A DNA stretch of 64,000 bases from Siphonodentalium dalli. Taxonomy: Eukaryota; Mollusca; Scaphopoda; Gadilida; Siphonodentaliidae. The first letter of the stretch is position 1; every line of letters starts with the position of its first letter. Location of the stretch: positions 40,214,194-40,278,193 of the forward strand of contig CP136069.1 in the NCBI GenBank assembly GCA_032622095.1, written 5' to 3'. The notes below the pieces were generated by a model, which was not told the origin of the DNA, did not search any database, and was given only the letters and a program-made list of their open reading frames with translations. This document shows, in pieces, positions 11,075 through 21,019 of this stretch. Both the position numbers and the translations under genes were made by a program.

Positions 11075-11117
11075 TTTATATAGTCCGTGTGGGGAGAAGC
11101 TTCGTTGTGATTGGCTG
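11075..11117 (-). promoter_or_regulatory. Penelope unit promoter upstream of unit 1 frame
   Basis: Minus-strand CCAAT box (11109-11117) and TATATAAA (11075-11082). A start ~30 bp downstream would fall just before the ribozyme-like motif at 10997-11039. Confidence 0.55.
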
Positions 11118-11151
11118 TTGCCATGGTTTAATATGGGTCAAGTATGGGTGA

Positions 11152-11810
11152 GTGTGTAGTGCTGATAATGGTTCTCATGTATGGTTCTCATGTGCAGGAT
11201 GTATGGTTCTCATGTGTAGGATGGTTCTCATAAATGGTTCTCATGTGGTTCTCATATATGGTTCTCATGTGTATGATGGTTCTCATATATGGTTCTCATG
11301 TGTGGGATGGTTCTCATGTGTGGGATGTATGGTTCTCATGTGTAGGATGGTTCTCATAAATGATTCTCATATATGGTTCTCATGTGTGGGATGGTTCTTA
11401 CATGGTACTCATGTGTGGGATGTATGGTTCTCATGTGTAGGTTGGTTCTCATAAATGGTTCTCATGTGGTTCTCATATATGGTTATCATGTGTACTTGGT
11501 TCTCATGTGTGGGATGGTTCTCACATGGTTATCATATTTGGTTCTCATGTGTAGGATAGTTCTCATATGGTTCTCATACATGGTACTCATGTGGTTCACA
11601 TGTATGATTCTCAAGTGTGGTTCTCATGTGTGGGGTGGTTCTCATATGTGATTCGATTGTGTGGGATGGTTTTCATATGTGGTTTCATAATATGGTTCTC
11701 ATGTGTGAGATTATCATATATGGTTCTTATATGTGTGTATATTATGCAGGATGGTTCTCATTCGTGGTTCTCATGTTGGTTCACATGGAGGTCATATGTA
11801 TTACTTAACT
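11152..11810. repeat. GGTTCTCAT minisatellite, unit 2
   Basis: Same word set as unit 1, with small insertions and deletions relative to it. Confidence 0.9.
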
Positions 11811-12158
11811 TTGATCTAACCTTGTGGTATGGTGGAGGTACAGAAGTCTCCTCTGTCGTGAGTTCTGTTAGTTGTGCGGTGTTGCACATCCTTTTTCCTC
11901 ATGGTTTTCTTTTGGAGGACGGGTGAGTTTATATGGGTTAAATGGTGGGGGAGGGTTATGAGATGTTCTGACGAAGCTCTGCTTAAAAGGCTAGTGGGTT
12001 GTATTCCGTTGATTGGGGATGTGATGTCCTGGACTTTGGGGTTCAGGGTTTAGTAATGACGATGAAGTGAAGTAATATAGGTTTTATTTATTCTTCACAA
12101 AAACATGGCACGTCTTCTTCCAGGTTTGCTCCATTGTGTTGTAATGGAAGAAATGACG

Positions 12159-12885
12159 TTACGTTGCCACTTTCCTGGGGTGGCGTTTCGATTTTGTGAC
12201 GTCATCACTGGCAACAGGTGTGGCTGTGTGTGAACAGGAAGCGGAAATGGATAAATAATGGAAAGTATATGAATAGAAGTCCTTCCTGTTCATACCGAGT
12301 GGGGTCAGTGTTCGGATTGCGAAAATCCAATGGATTTTGCGGGGTTGGGTTCCCAATTCGCTCTCTGGGTCACAGTTCATTATCTCAATGACTCGATGCC
12401 GTAGGTCACTTGTATCGGTCTGGTAGATTGAAGTGGAATGCTACCGGCGTATCTCTGTTATGTATAATATCGGCCAGGTGTTCTGATAGGCATGTTCTAA
12501 ATTTATGTTTAGTCTCCCCTACGTATTGGGAGTTGCATTTGTTGCATGTGAGTAGATAGATACATATGAGCCCCTTAGGTTTGGGTAGGCTGATGGATAG
12601 TCCTCTTGGACTGACTCCGTGGGAAACGCACGATTCGAGGAATTCCCGTTGGAGAGCAAGTCTGATTTTCTTTGTTGTGAGATTGCATATGGTTCTGTAT
12701 GTAGAGATATTCGCATCTGTTATGCTGGCTTTGGTGTATCTGCTCGGTTCCTCTGCCGTGCGGGAGCGTTTTTTCGGTCTGTTGGTGTCCGTTGTGACAG
12801 ACTAGACAGTTGTGTCTGATACACTGTTTAATAGTACTGTCTCCGAATCGCTGGCCATTATATTGTCTGGTACAAAAGTAGCCAT
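12159..12885 (-). pseudogene. GIY-YIG endonuclease fragment, unit 2, with nonsense change
   Basis: The ATG (12885) and full layout of units 3-5 are present. However, the Leu codon in the VTDT-adjacent TVLSV stretch is TAG here (12802-12804), where the other units have TTG. The +1 offset before the C-terminal part (12159-12380) is shared with every other unit. Confidence 0.75.
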
Positions 12886-12979
12886 TGTTTAATACTGGTG
12901 TGAAGGCAAAATTGGTTAGGAATATGAGAAAATGAATTCGCCAGGAAAAACACCAGTAAAAAACTAATCCTTTGCTATA

Positions 12980-13022
12980 TGGTCAACGCGTTTCGATTAT
13001 TGTAAATCCTCGTTCAGGACCA
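12980..13022 (-). ncRNA. Hammerhead-ribozyme-like motif, unit 2/3 junction
   Basis: Same sequence as the first copy, with core word CTGAACGA. Confidence 0.5.
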
Positions 13023-13057
13023 AATGTGGTTTGTGAAAAAATACGGATTACCTCGCC

Positions 13058-13100
13058 TTTATATAGTCCGTGTTGGGAGAAGCTTCGTTGTGATTGGCTG
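13058..13100 (-). promoter_or_regulatory. Penelope unit promoter upstream of unit 2 frame
   Basis: TATATAAA at 13058-13065 and CCAAT at 13092-13100 on the minus strand, with conserved spacing. Confidence 0.55.
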
Positions 13101-13134
13101 TTGCCATGGTTTAATATGGGTCAAGTATGGGTGA

Positions 13135-13795
13135 GTGTGTAGTGCTGATAATGGTTCTCATGTATGGTTCTCATGTGCAGGATGTATGGTTCTCATGTGT
13201 AGGATGGTTCTCATAAATGGTTCTCATGTGGTTCTCATATATGGTTCTCATGTGTATGATGGTTCTCATATATGGTTCTCATGTGTGGGATGGTTCTCAT
13301 GTGTGGGATGTATGGTTCTCATGTGTAGGATGGTTCTCATAAATGATTCTCATATATGGTTCTCATGTGTGGGATGGTTCTTACATGGTACTCATGTGTG
13401 GGATGTATGGTTCTCATGTGTAGGATGGTTCTCATAAATGGTTCTCATGTGGTTATCATATATGGTTATCATGTGTAGGATGGTTCTCATGTGTGGGATG
13501 GTTCTCACATGGTTATCATATTTGGTTCTCATGTGTAGGATAGTTCTCATATGGTTCTCATACATGGTACTCATGTGGTTCACATGTATGATTCTCAAGT
13601 GTGGTTCTCATGTGTGGGGTGGTTCTCATATGTGATTCGATTGTGTGGGATGGTTTTCATATGTGGTTTCATAATATGGTTCTCATGTGTGAGATTATCA
13701 TATATGGTTCTTATATGTGTGTATATTATGCAGGATGGTTCTCATTCGTGGTTCTCATGTTGGTTCATATGGAGGTCATATGTATTACTTAACTT
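13135..13795. repeat. GGTTCTCAT minisatellite, unit 3
   Basis: Appears the same as the unit 4 block. Confidence 0.9.
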
Positions 13796-14142
13796 TGATC
13801 TAACCTTGTGGTATGGTGGAGGTTCAGAAGTCTCCTCTGTCGTGAGTTCTGTTAGTTGTGCGGTGTTGCACATCCTTTTTCCTCATGGTATTCTTTTGGA
13901 GGACGGGTGAGTTTATATGGGTTAAATGGTGGGGGAGGGTTATGAGATGTTCTGACGAAGCTCTGCTTAAAAGGCTAGTGGGTTGTATTCCGTTGATTGG
14001 GGATGTGATGTCCTGGACTTTGGGGTTCAGGGTTTAGTAATGACGATGAAGTGAAGTAATATAGGTTTTATTTATTCTTCACAAAAACATGGCACGTCTT
14101 CTTCCAGGTTTGCTCCATTGTGTTGTAATGGAAGAAATGACG

Positions 14143-14364
14143 TTACGTTGCCACTTTCCTGGGGTGGCGTTTCGATTTTGTGACGTCATCACTGGCAACA
14201 GGTGTGGCTGTATGTGAACAGGAAGCGGAAATGGATAAATAATGGAAAGTATATGAATAGAAGTCCTTCCTATTCATACCGAGTGGGGTCAGTGTTCGGA
14301 TTGCGAAAATCCAATGGATTTCGCGGGGTTGGGTTCCCAATTCGCTCTCTGGGTCACAGTTCAT
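14143..14364 (-). pseudogene. C-terminal GIY-YIG segment in +1 frame, unit 3
   Basis: Codes for IHWIFAIRTLTPLGMN, the usual end of a Penelope endonuclease. It is open back to the upstream frame's stop but offset by one base. It would be translated only by frameshifting or from its own ATG. Confidence 0.6.
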
Positions 14365-14389
14365 TATCTCAATGACTCGATGCCGTAGG

Positions 14390-14869
14390 TCACTTGTATC
14401 GGTCTGGTAGATTGAAGTGGAATGCTACCGGCGTATCTCTGTTATGTGTAATATCGGCCAGGTGTTCTGATAGGCATGTTCTAAATTTATGTTTAGTCTC
14501 CCCTACGTATTGGGAGTTGCATTTGTTGCATGTGAGTAGATAGATACATATGAGCCCCTTAGGTTTGGGTAGGCTGATGGATAGTCCTCTTGGACTGACT
14601 CCGTGGGAAACGCACGATTCAAGGAATTCCAGTTGGAGAGCAAGTCTGATTTTCTTTGTTGTGAGATTGCATATGGTTCTGTATGTAGAGATATTCGCAT
14701 CTGTTATGTTGGCTTTGGTGTATCTGCTCGGTTCCTCTGCCGTGCGGGAGCGTTTTTTTGGTCTGTTGGTGTCCGTTGTGACAGACAAGACAGTTGTGTC
14801 TGATACACTGTTTAATAGTACTGTCTCCGAATCGCTGGCCATTATATTGTCTGGTACAAAAGTAGCCAT
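14390..14869 (-). CDS. Penelope-like N-terminal fragment fused to GIY-YIG core, unit 3 (159 aa)
   Basis: The frame starts at an ATG directly downstream of the promoter and ribozyme-like block (minus strand). Residues ~1-60 are Ser/Thr-rich with a basic RPKKRSR stretch. Residues ~65-95 (IRLALQLEFLESC, GVSPRGL) look like a helical Penelope N-terminal segment. Residues ~105-150 contain IYLLTCNKC, QYVGET, the SEH segment and VAFHF, the GIY-YIG core with a CxxC pair. Full Penelope proteins have a reverse transcriptase of several hundred residues between these parts; none is present. The frame stops at PDRYK, and the domain continues in the +1 frame. A free nicking endonuclease is conceivable, but the split C terminus argues for a non-functional derivative. 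Confidence 0.7.
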   Translation of the reverse strand: MATFVPDNIMASDSETVLLNSVSDTTVLSVTTDTNRPKKRSRTAEEPSRYTKANITDANISTYRTICNLTTKKIRLALQLEFLESCVSHGVSPRGLSISLPKPKGLICIYLLTCNKCNSQYVGETKHKFRTCLSEHLADITHNRDTPVAFHFNLPDRYK

Positions 14870-14963
14870 TGTTTAATACTGGTGTGAAGGCAAAATTGGT
14901 TAGGAATATGAGAAAATGAATTCGCCAGGAAAAACACCAGTAAAAAACTAATCCTTTGCTATA

Positions 14964-15006
14964 TGGTCAACGCGTTTCGATTATTGTAAATCCTCGTTCA
15001 GGACCA
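14964..15006 (-). ncRNA. Hammerhead-ribozyme-like motif, unit 3/4 junction
   Basis: Same sequence, core word CTGAACGA. It lies in the predicted 5' leader of the unit 3 frame. Confidence 0.5.
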
Positions 15007-15041
15007 AATGTGGTTTGTGAAAAAATACGGATTACCTCGCC

Positions 15042-15084
15042 TTTATATAGTCCGTGTTGGGAGAAGCTTCGTTGTGATTGGCTG
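15042..15084 (-). promoter_or_regulatory. Penelope unit promoter upstream of unit 3 frame
   Basis: TATATAAA at 15042-15049 and CCAAT at 15076-15084. The open 159-codon frame starts ~170 bp further along the minus strand. Confidence 0.55.
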
Positions 15085-15118
15085 TTGCCATGGTTTAATA
15101 TGGGTCAAGTATGGGTGA

Positions 15119-15779
15119 GTGTGTAGTGCTGATAATGGTTCTCATGTATGGTTCTCATGTGCAGGATGTATGGTTCTCATGTGTAGGATGGTTCTCATAA
15201 ATGGTTCTCATGTGGTTCTCATATATGGTTCTCATGTGTATGATGGTTCTCATATATGGTTCTCATGTGTGGGATGGTTCTCATGTGTGGGATGTATGGT
15301 TCTCATGTGTAGGATGGTTCTCATAAATGATTCTCATATATGGTTCTCATGTGTGGGATGGTTCTTACATGGTACTCATGTGTGGGATGTATGGTTCTCA
15401 TGTGTAGGATGGTTCTCATAAATGGTTCTCATGTGGTTATCATATATGGTTATCATGTGTAGGATGGTTCTCATGTGTGGGATGGTTCTCACATGGTTAT
15501 CATATTTGGTTCTCATGTGTAGGATAGTTCTCATATGGTTCTCATACATGGTACTCATGTGGTTCACATGTATGATTCTCAAGTGTGGTTCTCATGTGTG
15601 GGGTGGTTCTCATATGTGATTCGATTGTGTGGGATGGTTTTCATATGTGGTTTCATAATATGGTTCTCATGTGTGAGATTATCATATATGGTTCTTATAT
15701 GTGTGTATATTATGCAGGATGGTTCTCATTCGTGGTTCTCATGTTGGTTCATATGGAGGTCATATGTATTACTTAACTT
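15119..15779. repeat. GGTTCTCAT minisatellite, unit 4
   Basis: Appears the same as the unit 3 block. Confidence 0.9.
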
Positions 15780-16126
15780 TGATCTAACCTTGTGGTATGG
15801 TGGAGGTTCAGAAGTCTCCTCTGTCGTGAGTTCTGTTAGTTGTGCGGTGTTGCACATCCTTTTTCCTCATGGTATTCTTTTGGAGGACGGGTGAGTTTAT
15901 ATGGGTTAAATGGTGGGGGAGGGTTATGAGATGTTCTGACGAAGCTCTGCTTAAAAGGCTAGTGGGTTGTATTCCGTTGATTGGGGATGTGATGTCCTGG
16001 ACTTTGGGGTTCAGGGTTTAGTAATGACGATGAAGTGAAGTAATATAGGTTTTATTTATTCTTCACAAAAACATGGCACGTCTTCTTCCAGGTTTGCTCC
16101 ATTGTGTTGTAATGGAAGAAATGACG

Positions 16127-16348
16127 TTACGTTGCCACTTTCCTGGGGTGGCGTTTCGATTTTGTGACGTCATCACTGGCAACAGGTGTGGCTGTATGTG
16201 AACAGGAAGCGGAAATGGATAAATAATGGAAAGTATATGAATAGAAGTCCTTCCTATTCATACCGAGTGGGGTCAGTGTTCGGATTGCGAAAATCCAATG
16301 GATTTCGCGGGGTTGGGTTCCCAATTCGCTCTCTGGGTCACAGTTCAT
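16127..16348 (-). pseudogene. C-terminal GIY-YIG segment in +1 frame, unit 4
   Basis: Same as the unit 3 C-terminal frame. Confidence 0.6.
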
Positions 16349-16373
16349 TATCTCAATGACTCGATGCCGTAGG

Positions 16374-16853
16374 TCACTTGTATCGGTCTGGTAGATTGAA
16401 GTGGAATGCTACCGGCGTATCTCTGTTATGTGTAATATCGGCCAGGTGTTCTGATAGGCATGTTCTAAATTTATGTTTAGTCTCCCCTACGTATTGGGAG
16501 TTGCATTTGTTGCATGTGAGTAGATAGATACATATGAGCCCCTTAGGTTTGGGTAGGCTGATGGATAGTCCTCTTGGACTGACTCCGTGGGAAACGCACG
16601 ATTCAAGGAATTCCAGTTGGAGAGCAAGTCTGATTTTCTTTGTTGTGAGATTGCATATGGTTCTGTATGTAGAGATATTCGCATCTGTTATGTTGGCTTT
16701 GGTGTATCTGCTCGGTTCCTCTGCCGTGCGGGAGCGTTTTTTTGGTCTGTTGGTGTCCGTTGTGACAGACAAGACAGTTGTGTCTGATACACTGTTTAAT
16801 AGTACTGTCTCCGAATCGCTGGCCATTATATTGTCTGGTACAAAAGTAGCCAT
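16374..16853 (-). CDS. Penelope-like N-terminal fragment fused to GIY-YIG core, unit 4 (159 aa)
   Basis: The protein is identical to that of unit 3, with the same start context, motifs, premature stop and missing reverse transcriptase. The identity shows that the fusion existed before the array expanded. Confidence 0.7.
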   Translation of the reverse strand: MATFVPDNIMASDSETVLLNSVSDTTVLSVTTDTNRPKKRSRTAEEPSRYTKANITDANISTYRTICNLTTKKIRLALQLEFLESCVSHGVSPRGLSISLPKPKGLICIYLLTCNKCNSQYVGETKHKFRTCLSEHLADITHNRDTPVAFHFNLPDRYK

Positions 16854-16947
16854 TGTTTAATACTGGTGTGAAGGCAAAATTGGTTAGGAATATGAGAAAA
16901 TGAATTCGCCAGGAAAAACACCAGTAAAAAACTAATCCTTTGCTATA

Positions 16948-16990
16948 TGGTCAACGCGTTTCGATTATTGTAAATCCTTGTTCAGGACCA
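16948..16990 (-). ncRNA. Hammerhead-ribozyme-like motif, unit 4/5 junction
   Basis: As above, but the core word is CTGAACAA, changing a base expected to be the invariant G. This copy is less likely to be active. Confidence 0.4.
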
Positions 16991-17025
16991 AATGTGGTTT
17001 GTGAAAAAATACGGATTACCTCGCC

Positions 17026-17068
17026 TTTATATAGTCCGTGTTGGGAGAAGCTTCGTTGTGATTGGCTG
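17026..17068 (-). promoter_or_regulatory. Penelope unit promoter upstream of unit 4 frame
   Basis: TATATAAA at 17026-17033 and CCAAT at 17060-17068. Confidence 0.55.
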
Positions 17069-17104
17069 TTGCCATGGTTTAATATGGGTCAAGTATGGGT
17101 GAGT

Positions 17105-17705
17105 GTGTAGTGCTGATAATGGTTCTCATGTATGGTTCTCATGTGTAGGATGGTTCTCATAAATGGTTCTCATGTGGTTCTCATATATGGTTCTCATGTG
17201 TATGATGGTTCTCATATATGGTTCTCATGTGTGGGATGGTTCTCATATATGGTTCTCATGTGTGGGATGCATGGTTCTCATGTGTGGGATGGTTCTCATA
17301 AATGGTTCTTCATGTGTATGATGGTTCTCATATATGGTTCTCATGTGTGGGGTGGTTCTTACATGGTTCTCATGTGTGGGATGTATTGTTCTCATGTGTA
17401 GGATGGTTCTCATAAATGGTTCTTCATGTGTATGATGGTTCTTATATATGGTTCTCACGTGTGGGATGGTTCTTACATGGTTCTCATGTGTGTGATGTAT
17501 GGTTCTCATGTGTGGGATGGTTCTCATAAATGGTTCTTCATGTGTATGATGGTTCTCATATATGGTTCTCATGTGTGGGGTGGTTCTTACATGGTTCTCA
17601 TGTGTGAGATTATCATATATGGTTCTTATATGTGTGTATATTATGCAGGATGGTTCTCATTCGTGGTTCTCATGTTGGTTCATATGGAGGTCATATGTAT
17701 TACTT
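17105..17705. repeat. GGTTCTCAT minisatellite with ~113-bp higher-order units, unit 5
   Basis: Higher-order units start GTTCTTCATGTGTATGATGG near 17307, 17420 and 17534. Confidence 0.85.
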
Positions 17706-18057
17706 AACTTTGATCTAACCTTGTGGTATGGTGGAGGTTCAGAAGTCTCCTCTGTCGTGAGTTCTGTTAGTTGTGCGGTGTTGCACATCCTTTTTCCTCA
17801 TGGTATTCTTTTGGAGGACGGGTGAGTTTATATGGGTTAAATGGTGGGGGAGGATTATGAGATGTTCTGACGAAGCTCTGCTTAAAAGGCTAGTGGGTTG
17901 TATTCCGTTGATTGGGGATGTGATGTCCTGGACTTTGGGGTTCAGGGTTTAGTAATGACGATGAAGTGAAGTAATATAGGTTTTATTTATTCTTCACAAA
18001 AACATGGCACGTCTTCTTCCAGGTTTGCTCCATTGTGTTGTAATGGAAGAAATGACG

Positions 18058-18279
18058 TTACGTTGCCACTTTCCTGGGGTGGCGTTTCGATTTTGTGACG
18101 TCATCACTGGCAACAGGTGTGGCTGTATGTGAACAGGAAGCGGAAATGGATAAATAATGGAAAGTATATGAATAGAAGTCCTTCCTATTCATACCGAGTG
18201 GGGTCAGTGTTCGGATTGCGAAAATCCAATGGATTTCGCGGGGTTGGGTTCCCAATTCGCTCTCTGGGTCACAGTTCAT
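18058..18279 (-). pseudogene. C-terminal GIY-YIG segment in +1 frame, unit 5
   Basis: Same as the unit 3 C-terminal frame. Confidence 0.6.
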
Positions 18280-18304
18280 TATCTCAATGACTCGATGCCG
18301 TAGG

Positions 18305-18784
18305 TCACTTGTATCGGTCTGGTAGATTGAAGTGGAATGCTACCGGCGTATCTCTGTTATGTGTAATATCGGCCAGGTGTTCTGATAGGCATGTTCTAAA
18401 TTTATGTTTAGTCTCCCCTACGTATTGGGAGTTGCATTTGTTGCATGTGAGTAGATAGATACATATGAGCCCCTTAGGTTTGGGTAGGCTGATGGATAGT
18501 CCTCTTGGACTGACTCCGTGGGAAACGCACGATTCAAGGAATTCCAGTTGGAGAGCAAGTCTGATTTTCTTTGTTGTGAGATTGCATATGGTTCTGTATG
18601 TAGAGATATTCGCATCTGTTATGTTGGCTTTGGTGTATCTGCTCGGTTCCTCTGCCGTGCGGGAGCGTTTTTTTGGTCTGTTGGTGTCCGTTGTGACAGA
18701 CAAGACAGTTGTGTCTGATACACTGTTTAATAGTACTGTCTCCGAATCGCTGGCCATTATATTGTCTGGTACAAAAGTAGCCAT
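18305..18784 (-). CDS. Penelope-like N-terminal fragment fused to GIY-YIG core, unit 5 (159 aa)
   Basis: Identical in protein to units 3 and 4. It is the rightmost unit with a complete frame. Its promoter lies in unit 6 (TATA 18957-18964), about 170 bp upstream of the ATG. Confidence 0.7.
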   Translation of the reverse strand: MATFVPDNIMASDSETVLLNSVSDTTVLSVTTDTNRPKKRSRTAEEPSRYTKANITDANISTYRTICNLTTKKIRLALQLEFLESCVSHGVSPRGLSISLPKPKGLICIYLLTCNKCNSQYVGETKHKFRTCLSEHLADITHNRDTPVAFHFNLPDRYK

Positions 18785-18878
18785 TGTTTAATACTGGTGT
18801 GAAGGCAAAATTGGTTAGGAATATGAGAAAATGAATTCGCCAGGAAAAACACCAGTAAAAAACTAATCCTTTGCTATA

Positions 18879-18921
18879 TGGTCAACGCGTTTCGATTATT
18901 GTAAATCCTTGTTCAGGACCA
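18879..18921 (-). ncRNA. Hammerhead-ribozyme-like motif, unit 5/6 junction
   Basis: Core word CTGAACAA, as at the unit 4/5 junction. Confidence 0.4.
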
Positions 18922-18956
18922 AATGTGGTTTGTGAAAAAATACGGATTACCTCGCC

Positions 18957-18999
18957 TTTATATAGTCCGTGTTGGGAGAAGCTTCGTTGTGATTGGCTG
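18957..18999 (-). promoter_or_regulatory. Penelope unit promoter upstream of unit 5 frame
   Basis: TATATAAA at 18957-18964 and CCAAT at 18991-18999, serving the last intact frame. Confidence 0.55.
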
Positions 19000-19036
19000 T
19001 TGCCATGGTTTAATATGGGTCAAGTATGGGTGAGTG

Positions 19037-20353
19037 TGTAGTGCTGATAATGGTTCTCATGTATGGTTCTCATGTGTAGGATGGTTCTCATAAATGGTTC
19101 TCATGTGGTTCTCATATATGGTTCTCATGTGTATGATGGTTCTCATATATGGTTCTCATGTGTGGGATGGTTCTCATATATGGTTCTCATGTGTGGGATG
19201 CATGGTTCTCATGTGTGGGATGGTTCTCATAAATGGTTCTTCATGTGTATGATGGTTCTCATATATGGTTCTCATGTGTGGGGTGGTTCTTACATGGTTC
19301 TCATGTGTGGGATGTATTGTTCTCATGTGTAGGATGGTTCTCATAAATGGTTCTTCATGTGTATGATGGTTCTTATATATGGTTCTCACGTGTGGGATGG
19401 TTCTTACATGGTTCTCATGTGTGTGATGTATGGTTCTCATGTGTGGGATGGTTCTCATAAATGGTTCTTCATGTGTATGATGGTTCTCATATATGGTTCT
19501 CATGTGTGGGGTGGTTCTTACATGGTTCTCATGTGTGGGATGTATTGTTCTCATGTGTAGGATGGTTCTCATATGGTTCTCATAAATGGTTCTCATGCAT
19601 GTGGTTCTCATATATGGTTCTCTTGTGTAGGATGGTTCTCATGTGTGGGATGGTTCTCACATGGTTATCATATTTGGTTCTCATGTGTAGGATAGGTCTC
19701 ATATGGTTCTCGTACATGGTACTCATGTGGTTCACATGTATGATTCTCAAGTTTGGTTCTCATGTGTAGGATTGTTCTCATATGGTTCTCATACATGGTA
19801 CTCATGTGGTTCACATGTATGATTCTCAAGTGTGGTTCTCATGGTTGGGATGGTTCTCATATGTGATTCGATTGTGTAGGATAGTTCTCATATGGTTCTC
19901 ATACATGGTACTCATGTGGTTCACATGTATGATTCTCAAGTGTGGTTCTCATGTGTGGGATGGTTCTCATATGTGATTCGATTGTGTAGGATAGTTCTCA
20001 TATGGTTCTCATACATGGTACTCATGTGGTTCACATGTATGATTCTCAAGTTTGGTTCTCATGTGTGGGATGGTTCTCAATTGTGATTCGATTGTGTAGG
20101 ATAGTTCTCATATGGTTCTCATACATGGTACTCATGTGGTTCACATGTATGATTCTCAAGTGTGGTTCTCATGTGTGGGGTGGTTCTCATATGTGATTCG
20201 ATTGTGTGGGATGGTTTTCATATGTGGTTTCATAATATGGTTCTCATGTGTGAGATTATCATATATGGTTCTTATATGTGTGTATATTATGCAGGATGGT
20301 TCTCATTCGTGGTTCTCATGTTGGTTCACATGGAGGTCATATGTATTACTTAA
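19037..20353. repeat. Expanded GGTTCTCAT minisatellite with 110-bp higher-order units, unit 6
   Basis: The left part repeats the ~113-bp pattern of unit 5. The right part has a second 110-bp period, visible as four frames starting at 19782, 19892, 20002 and 20112. At ~1.3 kb this is twice the length of the other blocks. Confidence 0.88.
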
Positions 20354-20374
20354 CTTTTTTTCTCAAACCACATT

Positions 20375-20417
20375 TGGTCCTGAACGAGGATTTACAATAA
20401 TCGAAACGCGTTGACCA
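20375..20417 (+). ncRNA. Hammerhead-ribozyme-like motif, inverted terminal copy
   Basis: The motif lies on the plus strand here because the closing fragment of the array is inverted. The core word is CTGAACGA, and both TGGTC and GACCA arms are kept. Confidence 0.45.
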
Positions 20418-20483
20418 TATAGCAAAGAATTAGTTTTTTACTGGTGTTTTTCCTGGAGAATTCATTTTCTCATATACCTAACC

Positions 20484-20724
20484 TAAATACATGTACAATG
20501 TTACATTGTATAAGTCAATACTAGTTTGCCAATGTCCAATGGCATTGGCCTTGAATCCTTGATATATAAGAAGATAATCATTCCAGAAAAGTCTGTGAAA
20601 AGAGAGGTATGGGGATTGTAAATGTACATTATTTTCACAAGCATCAAGCCTGCTTGATGCACAGTGGGCTAACATCACTAAATTCACCCTCAGGGGGCTT
20701 CATTCTGCTAAGGCCTCATGTATC
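20484..20724. other. Gene-free spacer with partial GAGGTCC fold-back
   Basis: About 20650-20722 carries GGGCTAACATCACTAAATTC and CACCCTCAGGGGGC, a partial right arm of the GAGGTCC fold-back family (P4). Nothing else is recognised. Confidence 0.5.
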
Positions 20725-20941
20725 TACAGTAATGCCCAAAGTAATTGACCACTTAACCACATCAGAATTATGGGTAATGTTTCAGGATTTAGTTGGAAAT
20801 ATGGCTTGTTGCCATTCATCGGAAATCTCTCGCCGAGAGCTTTCCAATGAATGGCAACAAGCCATATTTCCGACTAAATCCTGAAAAGTCACCCATAATT
20901 CTACTGTGATTAAGCAGTCAATTAATTAGGGCATTACTGTA
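20725..20941. mobile_element. Palindromic mariner-like MITE P1, full length
   Basis: TACAGTAATGCCC to GGGCATTACTGTA. The two ~105-bp arms are inverted copies meeting at the GAAATCTCTC/GAGAGCTTTCC centre. It lies just upstream of the first coding exon of the NKRF-like gene. Confidence 0.9.
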
Positions 20942-21019
20942 TAGTCTCAAATTAAATTTGTTTTTAGTTACAATCCCTTCTGGGAAGTTTCTTTATCCCT
21001 TAATGTTTTATTTCAGGTT

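Larger units (their letters stand above)
11022..13004 (-). mobile_element. Penelope-like array, unit 2 (~1.98 kb)
   Basis: Same order as unit 1, joined head-to-tail. The ~112-bp 5' segment missing from unit 1 is present. The reading frame is broken by a nonsense change at 12802-12804. Confidence 0.85.
13005..14988 (-). mobile_element. Penelope-like array, unit 3 (1984 bp)
   Basis: This unit appears essentially identical to unit 4 in length and sequence, with the same open 159-codon frame. That points to recent tandem duplication of a ~1984-bp module. Confidence 0.88.
14989..16972 (-). mobile_element. Penelope-like array, unit 4 (1984 bp)
   Basis: A near-exact head-to-tail copy of unit 3. 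Promoter, ribozyme-like motif, frame and minisatellite are all retained. Confidence 0.88.
16973..18903 (-). mobile_element. Penelope-like array, unit 5 (1931 bp)
   Basis: The coding half is identical in protein to units 3 and 4. The minisatellite half differs: it is built of ~113-bp higher-order repeats beginning GTTCTTCATGTGTATGATGG near 17307, 17420 and 17534. Only the minisatellite has been remodelled. Confidence 0.88.
18904..20483 (-). mobile_element. Penelope-like array, unit 6, truncated and closed by an inverted copy
   Basis: Unit 6 keeps the promoter and an expanded minisatellite (about 19037-20353). At about 20351 it breaks into sequence that is the reverse complement of the 5' block of the other units, running from the FLANK-proximal GTGGTTTG word through the ribozyme-like motif to GAGAAAATGAATTC. 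The GIY-YIG frame is absent. Tandem copies ending in an inverted fragment are characteristic of Penelope-family insertions. Confidence 0.8.

Noticed and set aside
9281-20353. Regularly spaced short repeats that could suggest a CRISPR array
   Set aside because: There is no constant repeat with unique spacers and no cas genes; the genome is eukaryotic and this is a minisatellite.
9281-20414. Long open frames on both strands giving MVLMCGMVL- and MRTIYENHHTHE-type proteins
   Set aside because: They are translations of the GGTTCTCAT minisatellite in several frames, with no start context or domain.
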